DNA of 64,000 nucleotides from an uncultured Pseudomonadota bacterium (lineage in GTDB: Bacteria; Pseudomonadota; Gammaproteobacteria; Burkholderiales; Burkholderiaceae_C), in the NCBI GenBank assembly GCA_945952465.1, contig CAMFIB010000003.1:62001-126000 (forward strand), written 5' to 3'. Of the stretch, positions 19,588 through 28,208 are shown piece by piece. How positions within the stretch are numbered: position 1 is the stretch's first letter; each line of letters opens with the position of its first letter. The translations under genes and the position numbers were made by a program. Under the pieces are notes generated by a model. It saw nothing but the letters and a program-made list of their open reading frames with translations. It made no database searches and was not told the DNA's origin.

Positions 19588-21963
19588 TCAGAAAACGAAT
19601 GCGCTCGGGTCTCCCGGTGCGCCGTCGAGCCGCGCGCCGAGTACCGAGTCGTAGAACACGTCGGAGTCGGCCTGTACATAGAGGCCTGGGCCGACCTCTT
19701 TTACGTCGCCGGCGGCCAGCAGCCGGCGCATATCGTGCTGATAGATCGTGACGCCGTAGCGTTGCAGCTTGCGCATCAACCAGCGCTGCGGCCCATCGCG
19801 TTCTAGAGTGCGAATGAGCATGTCGACCTCGTCTCTGCAGCGTTCACTGCGCCAGCGCACGAAGACCGTCACAGCGTCTTCGTCGTCGATCAGTCTGAAT
19901 GCGTCTGACGCATCCCGGAAGCGGACGGCGAGCGCTTGGTCGATCTTGTCGATCTGTAGCTTGAGCGCGTCGCAGACGCCTTTGGCGTCCAGCGAGTGCG
20001 CGTCGGCATAGAGGCGGCTGAAGTAACGACCGATGCGCTCTGACGCCAGCGGATCGTCTCCCGGTATGAGGTCGTTCCACACCGCGGTACAGGCCTGCGC
20101 CGCCTGTCGCAGCAACCCAGGCGGGGGCGCTTTGGGCGGCACGAAGACGTAAACATCGCCCATTGCCAAGCGGCCCTCGCGGTTGCAGCGGCCGGCGGCC
20201 TGGGCGACGGAGTCCAGCCCGGCCAGCGCGCGGTAGACCACCGGAAAGTCAAGATCCACGCCGGCCTCGACCAGTTGGGTGCTGACCACGCGCACTGGCT
20301 TGGCCGTCTCGCCTCGGGCCAGGGCCTCGCGGCGCCGCCGCAGCGCGGCCTTGATGTCGGCGATGGTCTCGCTGCGGTGCTGGGGGCACATCAGCGCGGA
20401 GAGGTGCCAGAGGCCTTGCGGGCCAATTTCGCGGTGGAGTTCGTCATACAGGGTCTTGGCATCCGCACGGCGGCCGACGATGGCCAACACGGCCTCGTGC
20501 TGCGCCACCTGAGCGGCGGTGTGGGCCCAAGACTGCGGGGTTTGGAGGTCAGCCGGCAGTTTCACCTGCACGCGCTGCAGCGCACGGTACAAGCCGATCT
20601 CATCATCGATGATGGCTGCGACTTCTCCTGGCTCATAGCCGCGCAGACCGCGGCCACCAAAGCGGCGCTGCTCGGTCAGCGTGGGCTGTGTGGCGGTGCA
20701 CAGCACCACTGTCACGCCGTGGTCGAGCACCAGCAGGCGCAAAACGTCGACCACGGGTTGCAGGAACTCCACCGGCAGCAGTTGGGCCTCGTCGAGGATC
20801 AACACCGCGCCGGCCAGGTTGTGCAGCTTGCGGCAGCGCGACGTCTTGCGGGCGAACAGGCTCTCGAAAAGCTGGACATTGGTGGTGACGACAACCGGCG
20901 CATCCCAGTTCTCGCAGGCCAGACGGGAGCGGGCGGTTTCGTCGCGCTCATCGCTTTCGGTGCTGCTGTGGTGCTCCAGCACAATGTCGTCACCGAGGGC
21001 GGCGAAGACCTCGCGGTACACCTCAGCGGTCTGCTCGATGATGCTGGTGTAGGGAATCGCCATGATGACCCTTCGCTTGCCGTGGGCTGCGGCGTGGGTC
21101 AGCGCGAAAGCCAGGCTGGCCAGCGTCTTGCCGCCGCCGGTCGGCACGGTCAGCGTGTAGGTTCCGGGCGTTCCCTGCGCCTTGTCGCGGCAAGCCTGCA
21201 GCACGGCGGCGCGTTGCCGGTTGACCGGGCTGTCTGCCAGACCCCCTGCCGTCACAGCCTCTGTTTTGCGTGCCATGTAGGCGTTGAAGCAGTCCAGCAG
21301 CCCGGGCATGTCCACTGCCGCTGCCTGCCGCTTGTGGGCGCCGTGCGGGTCCATGAAAGCCTCGGTATCGAGAAAGTCTGCATCTACCAGTGCTGAGAAC
21401 AGCATCCGCACCCACAACGCGAAGCGGCCGGGAATGGCTTCTTTTACCTCGATCGGCAGGTGGGAGAACGGCGGCAGGTTAAGGGGTGCGGCCAAAAGGT
21501 TCTGGGGTGGCTCGGCATCCAGTGCGTCGCAAAGTTCGCGTCGGGCATCGGCTGATTCGAGCCGGATCTTGAGGCCACCTTCCCAGTTGTCCAAACCGGC
21601 GTGGTGCCCGGCGATCAGGTACTGCAAGACCCGGGCGACGACGATGCCTTGAGGGCCGTGCTGCTGGCCCAGGCTTTCAAATGCCCACAACGCACCAGCG
21701 GCCGAATGGCTTTTATCACTGCCCGAGGGCAACTTGCCTTCGATATGGGCATCGCTGGCTTTCAGCAAGGTGGCCATGCGGATATAGCGTTGGAAGCCGC
21801 TCCGATATTTGCCCAGGTCGTGCCACAAGCCCGCGAGTCGTGCGATCTCGGCCCACGCTGAATTCCCGATGTTGGTCTGTGCGAGCGCAGCCACCTCTTT
21901 CAGATGGAGCTCCAGCGCATGTCCCTCGTTTTTTTCACCCAAATGGGCAAGCGCAATGTCCAT
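19588..21963 (-). CDS. cas3: CRISPR-associated helicase-nuclease Cas3 (type I-C)
   Basis: Cas3 is the nuclease-helicase recruited by Cascade to shred target DNA. It has 791 residues. An N-terminal HD nuclease domain shows LAGLWHDLGKYRSG (about 43-56) and LIAGHHAGLD (about 117). The superfamily-2 helicase has Walker A TVPTGGGKTLASLAF (about 272), DEAQLL as motif II (about 389), STQLVEAGVDLDF and motif VI AQAAGRCNREG (about 588). The DEAQ variant of the Walker B box is ordinary for Cas3. It heads the operon, and a likely promoter lies directly upstream. Confidence 0.96.
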   Translation of the reverse strand: MDIALAHLGEKNEGHALELHLKEVAALAQTNIGNSAWAEIARLAGLWHDLGKYRSGFQRYIRMATLLKASDAHIEGKLPSGSDKSHSAAGALWAFESLGQQHGPQGIVVARVLQYLIAGHHAGLDNWEGGLKIRLESADARRELCDALDAEPPQNLLAAPLNLPPFSHLPIEVKEAIPGRFALWVRMLFSALVDADFLDTEAFMDPHGAHKRQAAAVDMPGLLDCFNAYMARKTEAVTAGGLADSPVNRQRAAVLQACRDKAQGTPGTYTLTVPTGGGKTLASLAFALTHAAAHGKRRVIMAIPYTSIIEQTAEVYREVFAALGDDIVLEHHSSTESDERDETARSRLACENWDAPVVVTTNVQLFESLFARKTSRCRKLHNLAGAVLILDEAQLLPVEFLQPVVDVLRLLVLDHGVTVVLCTATQPTLTEQRRFGGRGLRGYEPGEVAAIIDDEIGLYRALQRVQVKLPADLQTPQSWAHTAAQVAQHEAVLAIVGRRADAKTLYDELHREIGPQGLWHLSALMCPQHRSETIADIKAALRRRREALARGETAKPVRVVSTQLVEAGVDLDFPVVYRALAGLDSVAQAAGRCNREGRLAMGDVYVFVPPKAPPPGLLRQAAQACTAVWNDLIPGDDPLASERIGRYFSRLYADAHSLDAKGVCDALKLQIDKIDQALAVRFRDASDAFRLIDDEDAVTVFVRWRSERCRDEVDMLIRTLERDGPQRWLMRKLQRYGVTIYQHDMRRLLAAGDVKEVGPGLYVQADSDVFYDSVLGARLDGAPGDPSAFVF

Positions 21964-21983
21964 GCTGGTTCATTTTCTTGTCC

Positions 21984-22012
21984 AGCATAGAGGCAGAGGC
22001 AGGCGAAAGCAA
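21984..22012 (-). promoter_or_regulatory. Candidate sigma-70 promoter of the cas operon
   Basis: On the minus strand TTGCTT (-35) and TATGCT (-10) are separated by exactly 17 bases, with an AT-rich stretch (CTTAAAAGATT) just upstream. The -10 box is about 20 bases before the cas3 ATG, so the leader would be very short. Confidence 0.45.
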
Positions 22013-22103
22013 TCTTTTAAGGATTGATGTGAGATATAGCTGGAGAAGCTTGTGAGATCACGCCGGGAGTGGCATCAGATCGTGTCGAGCGCGGTTGCTT
22101 CCC

Positions 22104-22415
22104 TTACCCATCGGTCGGTGTGTCCAGGCCATGCCGCGCTCGCGCTCGGTGGCAGGCCTCGCTGCCCGCTTCGAATTCCCTGCACGGTGAAGGGCGCCAC
22201 TCGTAAATGCCGCAACCTACCTTTTCGCCGACCTTACCTCCCAACGCGGCACAGCGGATCGGAACGGTGTCCGTGCCTCGCATCCGGCACATGCTGCCGT
22301 TGAGTGTGTCGGCCAGACCCAGCGGTACCCGACCCCCCATGTCTTCCATCTCATAGACCGAGAAGTCCACGCGAAAGCTCGCGCAGCACGCACCGCAGCT
22401 CTGGCAGTCAAGCAC
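22104..22415 (-). CDS. YkgJ family cysteine-cluster protein
   Basis: A 103-residue protein with the Fe/Zn-chelating cluster pattern of YkgJ: LDCQSCGACCASF (cysteines at 4, 7, 10, 11), SMCRM, IRCAALGG, VGCGIYEWRPSPCREF and GSEACHRAR. The role is undefined; the cysteine array implies metal binding. It starts with GTG and overlaps the end of argF by eight bases, so it is probably translated from the arginine operon message. It lies between the cas operon promoter region and argF. Confidence 0.85.
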   Translation of the reverse strand: MLDCQSCGACCASFRVDFSVYEMEDMGGRVPLGLADTLNGSMCRMRGTDTVPIRCAALGGKVGEKVGCGIYEWRPSPCREFEAGSEACHRARARHGLDTPTDG

Positions 22416-23355
22416 GGCCGAGCAGCAGAAATTCCATCAGCGCCTTCTGCGCGTGCATGCGGTTCTCGGCCTCGTCCCAGACCACCGATTGCGGGCCGTC
22501 GATCACTTCGGCCATGACCTCTTCGCCGCGGTGGGCGGGCAGGCAGTGCATGAACAGGGCCTGCGGTTTGGCGACGGCCATCATGTCGGCGTCCACGCAC
22601 CAGTCGGCGAAGGCCTTGCGGCGGGCTTCGTTCTCGGCCTCGAAGCCCATGCTGGTCCAAACGTCGGTGGTCACCAGGTCGGCATCTCGGCAGGCGTCCA
22701 TCGGGTCTTTGAAGACCTTGTAGCTCTCGCTGGAGCGCAGGCCGGCGACGGACTGGTCGATCTCGTAGCCGCTCGGCGTGCTGACGTGCACCGTGAACCC
22801 GAGCAGTTCGGCCGCCTGCAGCCAGGTGTTGGCCATGTTGTTGCCGTCGCCCACCCAGGCCACCGTCTTGCCCTGGATGGAGCCGCGGTGCTCGATGAAG
22901 GTGAAGATGTCGGCGAGGATCTGGCAGGGATGGAATTCGTTGGTCAGGCCATTGATGACCGGCACCCGCGAATGGGCGGCGAACGCCTCGATCTTGGTCT
23001 GCTCATAGGTGCGGATCATCACCAGGTCGACCATGCGGCTGATGACCTTGGCGCTGTCTTCGATGGGTTCGGCGCGGCCGAGCTGGCTGTCGGCGGTGGT
23101 CAGGTGCACCACGCTGCCACCCAACTGGTACATGCCGGCCTCGAAGCTCACCCGCGTGCGGGTGCTGGCCTTCTCGAAGATCATCGCCATCGTGTGGTCC
23201 GACAGCGGCTGGTGTTTCTCGTAGGCCTTGAACTTCTTCTTGATCAGTGCGGCGCGCTCGAACAGGTAGGCGTATTCGTCTGCGTTGAGGTCGCTGAACT
23301 GCAGGTAATGCCGAACACGCGCCCCCGCGCCCGGCGCTTCGGCGGCGTGGGTCAT
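22408..23355 (-). CDS. argF: Ornithine carbamoyltransferase
   Basis: It condenses ornithine with carbamoyl phosphate to citrulline in arginine synthesis. The 315 residues begin LQFSDLNADEYAYLFERA after a short Ala/Gly-rich N-terminus. The carbamoyl-phosphate motif is EKASTRTRVSFE (about 61), then EFHPCQILAD (about 138) and the ornithine-binding FMHCLPAHRGEEV (about 270). Its ATG overlaps the argD stop (ATGA), coupling the two. I chose the ATG at 23355 because the reading frame upstream belongs to argD in another frame. Confidence 0.96.
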   Translation of the reverse strand: MTHAAEAPGAGARVRHYLQFSDLNADEYAYLFERAALIKKKFKAYEKHQPLSDHTMAMIFEKASTRTRVSFEAGMYQLGGSVVHLTTADSQLGRAEPIEDSAKVISRMVDLVMIRTYEQTKIEAFAAHSRVPVINGLTNEFHPCQILADIFTFIEHRGSIQGKTVAWVGDGNNMANTWLQAAELLGFTVHVSTPSGYEIDQSVAGLRSSESYKVFKDPMDACRDADLVTTDVWTSMGFEAENEARRKAFADWCVDADMMAVAKPQALFMHCLPAHRGEEVMAEVIDGPQSVVWDEAENRMHAQKALMEFLLLGRA

Positions 23356-24557
23356 GCCTGCTCCTCGATCAGCTGTTTCACCAGCGGCACGAGAATGGAG
23401 ACGATCTCGTCGGCCTCTGCGGTGGTGAGGATCAGCGGCGGCACGAGGCGGATCACGCTGTCGGCGGTCACGCTGATGAGCAGGCCGTTGTCCACGCAGC
23501 GCTTCACCAGTTCGCCGCAGGGCTTTTCCAGCTCCACACCCAGCATCAGGCCGGAGCCACGCACGTCCTTCACGCCTTTCAGGCCGCCCAGCTCGCGCTG
23601 CAGCGCGGCTTTCAGGTGCGCGCCCACGGTGGCGGCGTTCGCCAGCAGGCCGTCTTCTTCCATGATGCGGATGGTCTCGACACCCGCGCGCATGGCCAGC
23701 GGGTTGCCGCCGAAGGTGGTGCCGTGGTTGCCCGGCTGGAAAATGGTCGCGGCCCGCGGGCCGGTCACCACCGCGCCCACCGGCACGCCGGAGCCCAGGC
23801 CCTTGGCCAGCGGCATCACGTCGGGCGTGATGCCGGCCCACTGGTGGGCGAACCACTTGCCGGTGCGGCCCATGCCGCACTGCACCTCGTCGATCATCAT
23901 CAGCCAGTCGCGCTCGTTGCAGAGCTGGCGCAGTTCGCGCAGGTGGTCGAGGTGGACCGGGTTCACGCCGCCTTCACCCTGAATGGCCTCGAAAAACACC
24001 GCCACCACGTTGGGGTTGCCCTCGGTGGCTTGCTTCAGCGCGGCGATGTCGTTCAGCGGCACACGGATGAAACCCTCGACCAGCGGCCCGAAACCGGCCT
24101 GCACCTTGGGGTTGCCGGTGGCGCTCAGCGTGGCGATGCTGCGGCCATGAAAGGCCTTTTCGTAAACCACCACCTCGGGCTTCTCGATGCCCTTGTCGTG
24201 GCCGAACTTGCGCGCCAGCTTCAGCGCGGCCTCGTTGGCCTCCAGCCCGGTGGAGCAGAAGAACACGTTGGTCATGCCCGACAGTTCCACCAGCTTGGCG
24301 GCCAGCTTCTCCTGGCCGGGCACGTGGTAGTAGTTGGAGGTGTGGATCAGCGTGGCGATCTGTTCCTGCAGCGCCGGCACCAGCTTGGGGTGGGCGTGCC
24401 CCAAGGTGTTCACCGCGATGCCGCCCAGCGCGTCGAGGTATTCGCGGCCTTCGGTGTCCCAGACGCGGCAGCCACGGCCGTGCGTCAGCGCGATCGGCAC
24501 GCGGCCGTAGGTGTTCATCACGTGGGGCGAGGAGGCGGCAGGAGCGGCAGCGGTCAT
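23352..24557 (-). CDS. argD: Acetylornithine aminotransferase
   Basis: This PLP enzyme transaminates N-acetylglutamate semialdehyde to N-acetylornithine and can also serve lysine synthesis. The protein has 401 residues from the ATG at 24557; a TTG three codons upstream is possible, but GGTGA is better spaced for the ATG. Motifs are NTLGHAHPKLV, FFCSTGLEANEAALKLARKF, MIDEVQCGMGRTG and the PLP lysine in PLAKGLGSGVP (about 251). With argF and ykgJ it forms one overlapping operon. Confidence 0.95.
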   Translation of the reverse strand: MTAAAPAASSPHVMNTYGRVPIALTHGRGCRVWDTEGREYLDALGGIAVNTLGHAHPKLVPALQEQIATLIHTSNYYHVPGQEKLAAKLVELSGMTNVFFCSTGLEANEAALKLARKFGHDKGIEKPEVVVYEKAFHGRSIATLSATGNPKVQAGFGPLVEGFIRVPLNDIAALKQATEGNPNVVAVFFEAIQGEGGVNPVHLDHLRELRQLCNERDWLMMIDEVQCGMGRTGKWFAHQWAGITPDVMPLAKGLGSGVPVGAVVTGPRAATIFQPGNHGTTFGGNPLAMRAGVETIRIMEEDGLLANAATVGAHLKAALQRELGGLKGVKDVRGSGLMLGVELEKPCGELVKRCVDNGLLISVTADSVIRLVPPLILTTAEADEIVSILVPLVKQLIEEQA

Positions 24558-24685
24558 GTCGGGCAATCACCAAAAACAAAGCAGCCCGTCCGGATGGGGG
24601 CTGCACGCTTCAATTCTAGGCGCAGAGCTTGCTTGGCTTCATGACGATTCCGCATCACAGACATGCGCCCGTCACACGGCTGAAG

Positions 24686-24697
24686 TCTTATATAAGA
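24686..24697. promoter_or_regulatory. 12-bp perfect palindrome TCTTATATAAGA before DUF3579 gene
   Basis: A perfect palindrome in a GC-rich genome, two bases before TAGAAT (24699-24704), a reasonable -10 box reading rightward. It would sit in the promoter spacer, a common place for an operator. The regulator is unknown to me; a GntR- or MarR-type dimer would fit the symmetry. Confidence 0.4.
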
Positions 24698-24767
24698 GTA
24701 GAATACTTGTGCGCTGCAGCAAGCCGGTGATCCCGGCGCCAGCAGCCTTTACATCCCCCTCTACCCG

Positions 24768-25082
24768 ATGGTTTCTCCCGCCACCCAGGAAGTTGTCATC
24801 GTCGGCCGCACCGCCGACGGCCGCGCGTTCCGCCCCAGCGACTGGGCCGAACGGCTGGCCGGTGTCATGAGCAGCTTTCGCCCCGGCGGCGCCCAGCCCG
24901 GCAGCCACCTGAGCTATTCGCCCTGGTGCGTGCCCAACACCTTCGAAGGCGCCAAGTGCGTGGTCGTGCAGCGCGACCTGCGCGACCTCGAGCCGATGGC
25001 CTGGGACTTCGTGCTGAACTTCGCGCGCGACAACGGCCTGCAGCTCATCGAGCGCACCCGGCCCACCGCTCCGGCCGCCTGA
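24768..25082 (+). CDS. DUF3579 domain protein
   Basis: A 104-residue soluble protein, recognised by EVVIVGRTADGRAFRPSDWAERLAG and SYSPWCVPNTFEGAKCVVV, followed by LEPMAWDFVLNFARDNGLQ. DUF3579 is a small family frequent in betaproteobacteria with no known activity. It is transcribed alone: divergent from argD and convergent with the TiaS-like gene, whose stop is 7 bp away. The palindromic site and -10 box upstream suggest specific regulation. Confidence 0.85.
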   Translation: MVSPATQEVVIVGRTADGRAFRPSDWAERLAGVMSSFRPGGAQPGSHLSYSPWCVPNTFEGAKCVVVQRDLRDLEPMAWDFVLNFARDNGLQLIERTRPTAPAA

Positions 25083-25089
25083 GCGCCGT

Positions 25090-25881
25090 TCAGCGCTCCG
25101 CCGCCATCACCCGCCATTGGTGATCGGTGGCGTTGCTCTCGCGCTCCAGCAGCAGGGTCGGCAAATGCCGCGCCATCACCGCGCGGGGCGATTCGCCCAG
25201 CGCCACCCGCTCATGGCCCTGGGGCATCGGCTGGCCGTCGAACGGCAGCGGCAGCACATGCAACGCCTGCGTCAGCTCCGACACCGCCAGCGTGCGGTTG
25301 GCGGCTTCGCGCAGGCCCTTGAGCCACAGGAACTGCCCGTCGTCGCCGTCGCAGTGCAGGCCGACGGCGGCCAGCGCGCCGATCATGCCGCCGCGGTGGC
25401 CGCTGATGCCGTCGAGCATCAGGTCGTGCTCGATCGCCAGCGCCTGTGCGCCGAGCAGCGTGAGGACGTGGGTCTTGGCCATGCGGCCCCAGTGCCGCAC
25501 GCGGTCGGGCACGGCGCCGCGCCGCTGCAGGCACAGGCCCGCGTCGGAGCCGGGCGCCACCGTGCCCAGCAGGTAGTCGCGGCACAGGGCCGTTATGGCG
25601 GTCTCGTCGCGCACCTCGCGCACGCAGATGCAGGCGCTGGCGTTGAGCGAGGTGTAGGGAATGCGAGGGTCGAACAGCAGGCGGTGGCGGGTGATGCCCT
25701 GGGGCTCGCCAAGGCCGCTGGCGGAGATCATCTTGGCGAGTTCGCCGGCGCGAAAGCCGGTGCCGGGCGTGCCGGGGCTGTCGGTGTCGTCGAGGCCGAT
25801 CAGCAGATCATCGGATTGGGGGCCATGCCAGTGGGTGCCATAGAGGAAGTGTGCGGGATCGTCTTCTTCTTGTGGTTGCAT
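25090..25881 (-). CDS. TiaS-like protein (tRNA(Ile2) agmatinylcytidine synthetase family, N-terminal domains)
   Basis: A 263-residue protein with LLIGLDDTDSPGTPGTG near its N-terminus, closely resembling the kinase-like start (GIDDTDS) of archaeal TiaS, followed by ITRHRLLFDPRIPYTSLNASACI, which parallels the TiaS segment ending in IPYKTRGNAA. Further on, HRGGMIGALAAVGLH matches the TiaS GRGLIGALAAIG region. The zinc ribbon and OB-fold tail of true TiaS are absent. Bacteria normally modify this tRNA with TilS, so the role is unclear; nucleotide-dependent chemistry on a small molecule or RNA is inference. I used the ATG at 25881, since the longer open frame runs back toward the rpsT terminator. 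Confidence 0.6.
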   Translation of the reverse strand: MQPQEEDDPAHFLYGTHWHGPQSDDLLIGLDDTDSPGTPGTGFRAGELAKMISASGLGEPQGITRHRLLFDPRIPYTSLNASACICVREVRDETAITALCRDYLLGTVAPGSDAGLCLQRRGAVPDRVRHWGRMAKTHVLTLLGAQALAIEHDLMLDGISGHRGGMIGALAAVGLHCDGDDGQFLWLKGLREAANRTLAVSELTQALHVLPLPFDGQPMPQGHERVALGESPRAVMARHLPTLLLERESNATDHQWRVMAAER

Positions 25882-25983
25882 GGCGGTGGCTGTGCTTGCG
25901 CGTGGAACATATCGACCCGCCCCGGCAGTGTCGATATGAGATGGTCTGTCTATGTTACCGGGTGATGAAAATGATGAGGCAAC

Positions 25984-26008
25984 AAAAAACCGCCCGAAGG
26001 CGGTTTTT
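25984..26008 (-). terminator. Terminator downstream of rpsT
   Basis: ACCGCC, loop CGAA, GGCGGT, flanked by A-tract and T-tract on both sides. Read on the minus strand it ends in a T-run about 95 bp after the rpsT stop. It could also act on rightward transcripts. Confidence 0.85.
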
Positions 26009-26101
26009 GCTTTTGCTTGTTTTTTTGCTGGCTGACAGCGCACCCGGACAAACGGCGCGGCGGCTGCGGGAGCCGCTGCGGGCGAGTGCCTGATGGGTCG
26101 A

Positions 26102-26407
26102 TCAGGCGGCGGCTTGCGCCGTGGCCAGGGCTTTCACCTTGGCAGACAGGCGGCTCTTGTCGCGAGCGGCCTTGTTCTTGTGGAAGATGCCCTTGTCGGC
26201 GATCGTGTCGACGACGGCCTGCATCTTGCCGAACAGTTCAGCCGCCTTGGTCTTGTCGCCGGCCAGGACGGCCTTTTCGACATTCTTCACGGCGGTGCGG
26301 TATTTGGAACGCAGCGAGGTGTTCGCGGCGTTGATCTTGACGTCCTGGCGGACGCGCTTGCGGCCCGACGCGAGGCGCGGGTTCTTTTTCTTCGGCTTGG
26401 TGGCCAT
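26102..26407 (-). CDS. rpsT: 30S ribosomal protein S20
   Basis: S20 binds 16S rRNA early in 30S assembly. The 101 residues include an N-terminal [19 protein letters not shown], a very basic start, and the helical body [22 protein letters not shown] and [19 protein letters not shown]. The tail is Ala-rich (ATAQAAA), and the length is slightly above the E. coli 87. It is monocistronic and divergent from murJ, a neighbourhood common in Burkholderiales. Confidence 0.97.
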   Translation of the reverse strand: MATKPKKKNPRLASGRKRVRQDVKINAANTSLRSKYRTAVKNVEKAVLAGDKTKAAELFGKMQAVVDTIADKGIFHKNKAARDKSRLSAKVKALATAQAAA

Positions 26408-26486
26408 GTTTCTAATCCTTTGGGTTTGGGGATGATGTCAGCAGCAAAGCCCGCCATTATAGCTCGGCGGTCACCATCAACCCCGG

Positions 26487-26565
26487 GCCGGCGCCGGGCC
26501 GCTCCCAAGGTGGCCCAGCCCCCTCGGGGGGCAGAGAGCCACACGAAGTGGGCGAACGTGGGGGC
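26487..26565 (+). repeat. Dispersed repeat family B, copy 1 (before murJ)
   Basis: Order of landmarks: GCCGGGCCGCTCCCAAGG, then AGCCCCCTCGGGGGGCAG (a perfect palindrome inside), then CCACACGAAGTGGGCGAACG and GTGGGGG. Each block can form its own hairpin. The copy ends about a dozen bases before the murJ start and occupies the place where a ribosome binding site would be. Confidence 0.75.
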
Positions 26566-26577
26566 TACACTCCCCCG

Positions 26578-28140
26578 GTGTCGCTCTTCAAAGCCGCTTC
26601 CACCGTCTCGCTGCTGACCCTGGCGTCGCGCATCACCGGGCTGGTGCGGGAACTGCTGATCGCGTCGACCTTCGGCGCGTCGGCGCTGACCGACGCCTTC
26701 AACGTCGCGTTCCGCATCCCCAACCTGTTCCGCCGGCTGTTCGCCGAAGGCGCTTTCAGCCAGGCCTTTGTGCCGGTGCTGGCGACCGCCCGGGCGCGCG
26801 ACGGCGAGGAAGCGACGCGCGAACTCATCGACAAGGTGGCCACGCTGCTGGCGCTGGCGCTGCTGGCGGCCTGCGTGCTGGGCGTGGCGGGTGCGCCGCT
26901 GCTGGTGTGGGCCATGGCCAGCGGCTTGAACCAGTCGCCGGAAGGCTTCGACGCCGCCGTTGTGATGACGCGCTGGATGTTCCCGTACATCGGTTTCATG
27001 TCGCTGGTGGCGCTGTCGTCGGGCATTCTGAACACCTGGAAGCGCTTTGCGGTGCCGGCAGCTACGCCTGTGCTGCTGAATGTGGCGATGATTGGCGCGG
27101 CCTGGTGGCTGGCGCCGTGGTGCCGGGCGCGCGGCATCGAGCCCATCTATGCGCTGGCGGCCGGCGTGATGGTGGGCGGGCTGCTGCAACTGGCGCTGCA
27201 GGTGCCGGTGCTGCTGAAGATGGGCCTGCTGCCAAAAATATCGTTCCGTCCGTCTGTGGTCAGCGCCGCGCTTCGCGATGACGCTACAAAAAAAATAGCT
27301 AAGCTGATGGTGCCGGCGTTGCTGGGCGTCAGCGTGGCGCAGATCTCGCTGCTCATCAACACGCAGATCGCCTCGCACCTCGCGCCGGGCAGTGTGAGCT
27401 GGCTGAGCTACGCCGATCGCCTGATGGAATTCCCCACCGCCTTGCTCGGCGTGGCGCTGGGCGTGGTGCTGACGCCGCAGCTCGCCGCCGCCCGCGCCGC
27501 GCAAGACGAGGCCGCCTATTCCGCCATGCTGGACTGGGGCCTGCGGCTGGTGGTGCTGCTGTCGGTGCCCAGCGCGGTGGTGCTGCTGACCTTTGCCGAG
27601 CCGCTGGTCGCCACGCTGTACCACTACGGCGCCTTCACCGAGCGCGACGTGGCGCAGACCACGCACGCGCTGATGGGCTACGGCGCCGGCCTGGTCGGGC
27701 TGGTCGCCATCAAGGTGCTGGCGCCGGGCTTCTACGCCAGCCAGGACATCAAGACGCCGGTGCGCATCGCGGTGGTGGTGCTGGTGATCACGCAGGCCCT
27801 CAACTTCGCCCTGGTGCCCAGCTTCGCGCACGCCGGGCTGGCGCTGGCGATCGGGCTGGGCGCGGTCATCAACGCGCTGTGGCTCCTCATGGGCCTCATG
27901 CGGCGCGGCAGCTTCAAGCCCGAGCCGGGCTGGGGCCGCTACGGCCTGCAGGTGGTGGCGGCCAGCGCACTGCTGGCGGTGTTCCTGATGTGGGGCAAGG
28001 TGCAGTTCGACTGGACCGGCGGCCTCTCGCACCTGAAGCGCATCGGCCTGCTGGCGGCGATGCTGGCGGCCGCCGGCCTCATCTATTTCGGCGCGCTGTG
28101 GGGCGCCGGCCTCAAGCTCAAGCGCATGCTGCGGCGTTAG
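26578..28140 (+). CDS. murJ: Lipid II flippase MurJ
   Basis: MurJ moves lipid II across the inner membrane for peptidoglycan synthesis. It is a 520-residue membrane protein with about 14 helices, opening SLFKAASTVSLLTLASRITGL and continuing DAFNVAFRIPNLFRRLFAEGAFSQAFVP, the MurJ/MviN signature with the conserved Arg residues. I chose the GTG at 26578 because homologues start exactly there; an earlier in-frame GTG at 26548 lies within repeat B. No normal Shine-Dalgarno is visible. Residues about 218-241 are encoded by an in-frame family A repeat that replaces a loop between membrane helices. Confidence 0.93.
   Translation: MSLFKAASTVSLLTLASRITGLVRELLIASTFGASALTDAFNVAFRIPNLFRRLFAEGAFSQAFVPVLATARARDGEEATRELIDKVATLLALALLAACVLGVAGAPLLVWAMASGLNQSPEGFDAAVVMTRWMFPYIGFMSLVALSSGILNTWKRFAVPAATPVLLNVAMIGAAWWLAPWCRARGIEPIYALAAGVMVGGLLQLALQVPVLLKMGLLPKISFRPSVVSAALRDDATKKIAKLMVPALLGVSVAQISLLINTQIASHLAPGSVSWLSYADRLMEFPTALLGVALGVVLTPQLAAARAAQDEAAYSAMLDWGLRLVVLLSVPSAVVLLTFAEPLVATLYHYGAFTERDVAQTTHALMGYGAGLVGLVAIKVLAPGFYASQDIKTPVRIAVVVLVITQALNFALVPSFAHAGLALAIGLGAVINALWLLMGLMRRGSFKPEPGWGRYGLQVVAASALLAVFLMWGKVQFDWTGGLSHLKRIGLLAAMLAAAGLIYFGALWGAGLKLKRMLRR
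27233..27300 (-). repeat. Dispersed repeat family A, copy 3 (inside murJ)
   Basis: Read on the minus strand it gives GCTATTTTTTTTGTAGC, then GCGCGGCGCTGACCAC and a final ATATTTTTGG. It lies antisense to murJ but is open in the gene frame, encoding a polar stretch that includes RPSVVSAALRDDATKKIAK. Confidence 0.65.
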
Positions 28141-28208
28141 CCCGCCGCAGCATGGTGTGAACCGGCCCCTGGCTTGACGCTGCCCCTGCCGTCCATTACA
28201 ACCGTTCC

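Noticed and set aside
20780-20800. DEAQ in place of DEAH/DEAD in Cas3, possibly inactivating
   Set aside because: DEAQ-type boxes are usual in Cas3 helicases, and all other motifs are intact.
25882-26043. Longer N-terminus for the TiaS-like gene
   Set aside because: The extension covers the region approaching the rpsT terminator and has no homology-like pattern; the ATG at 25881 gives the family start.
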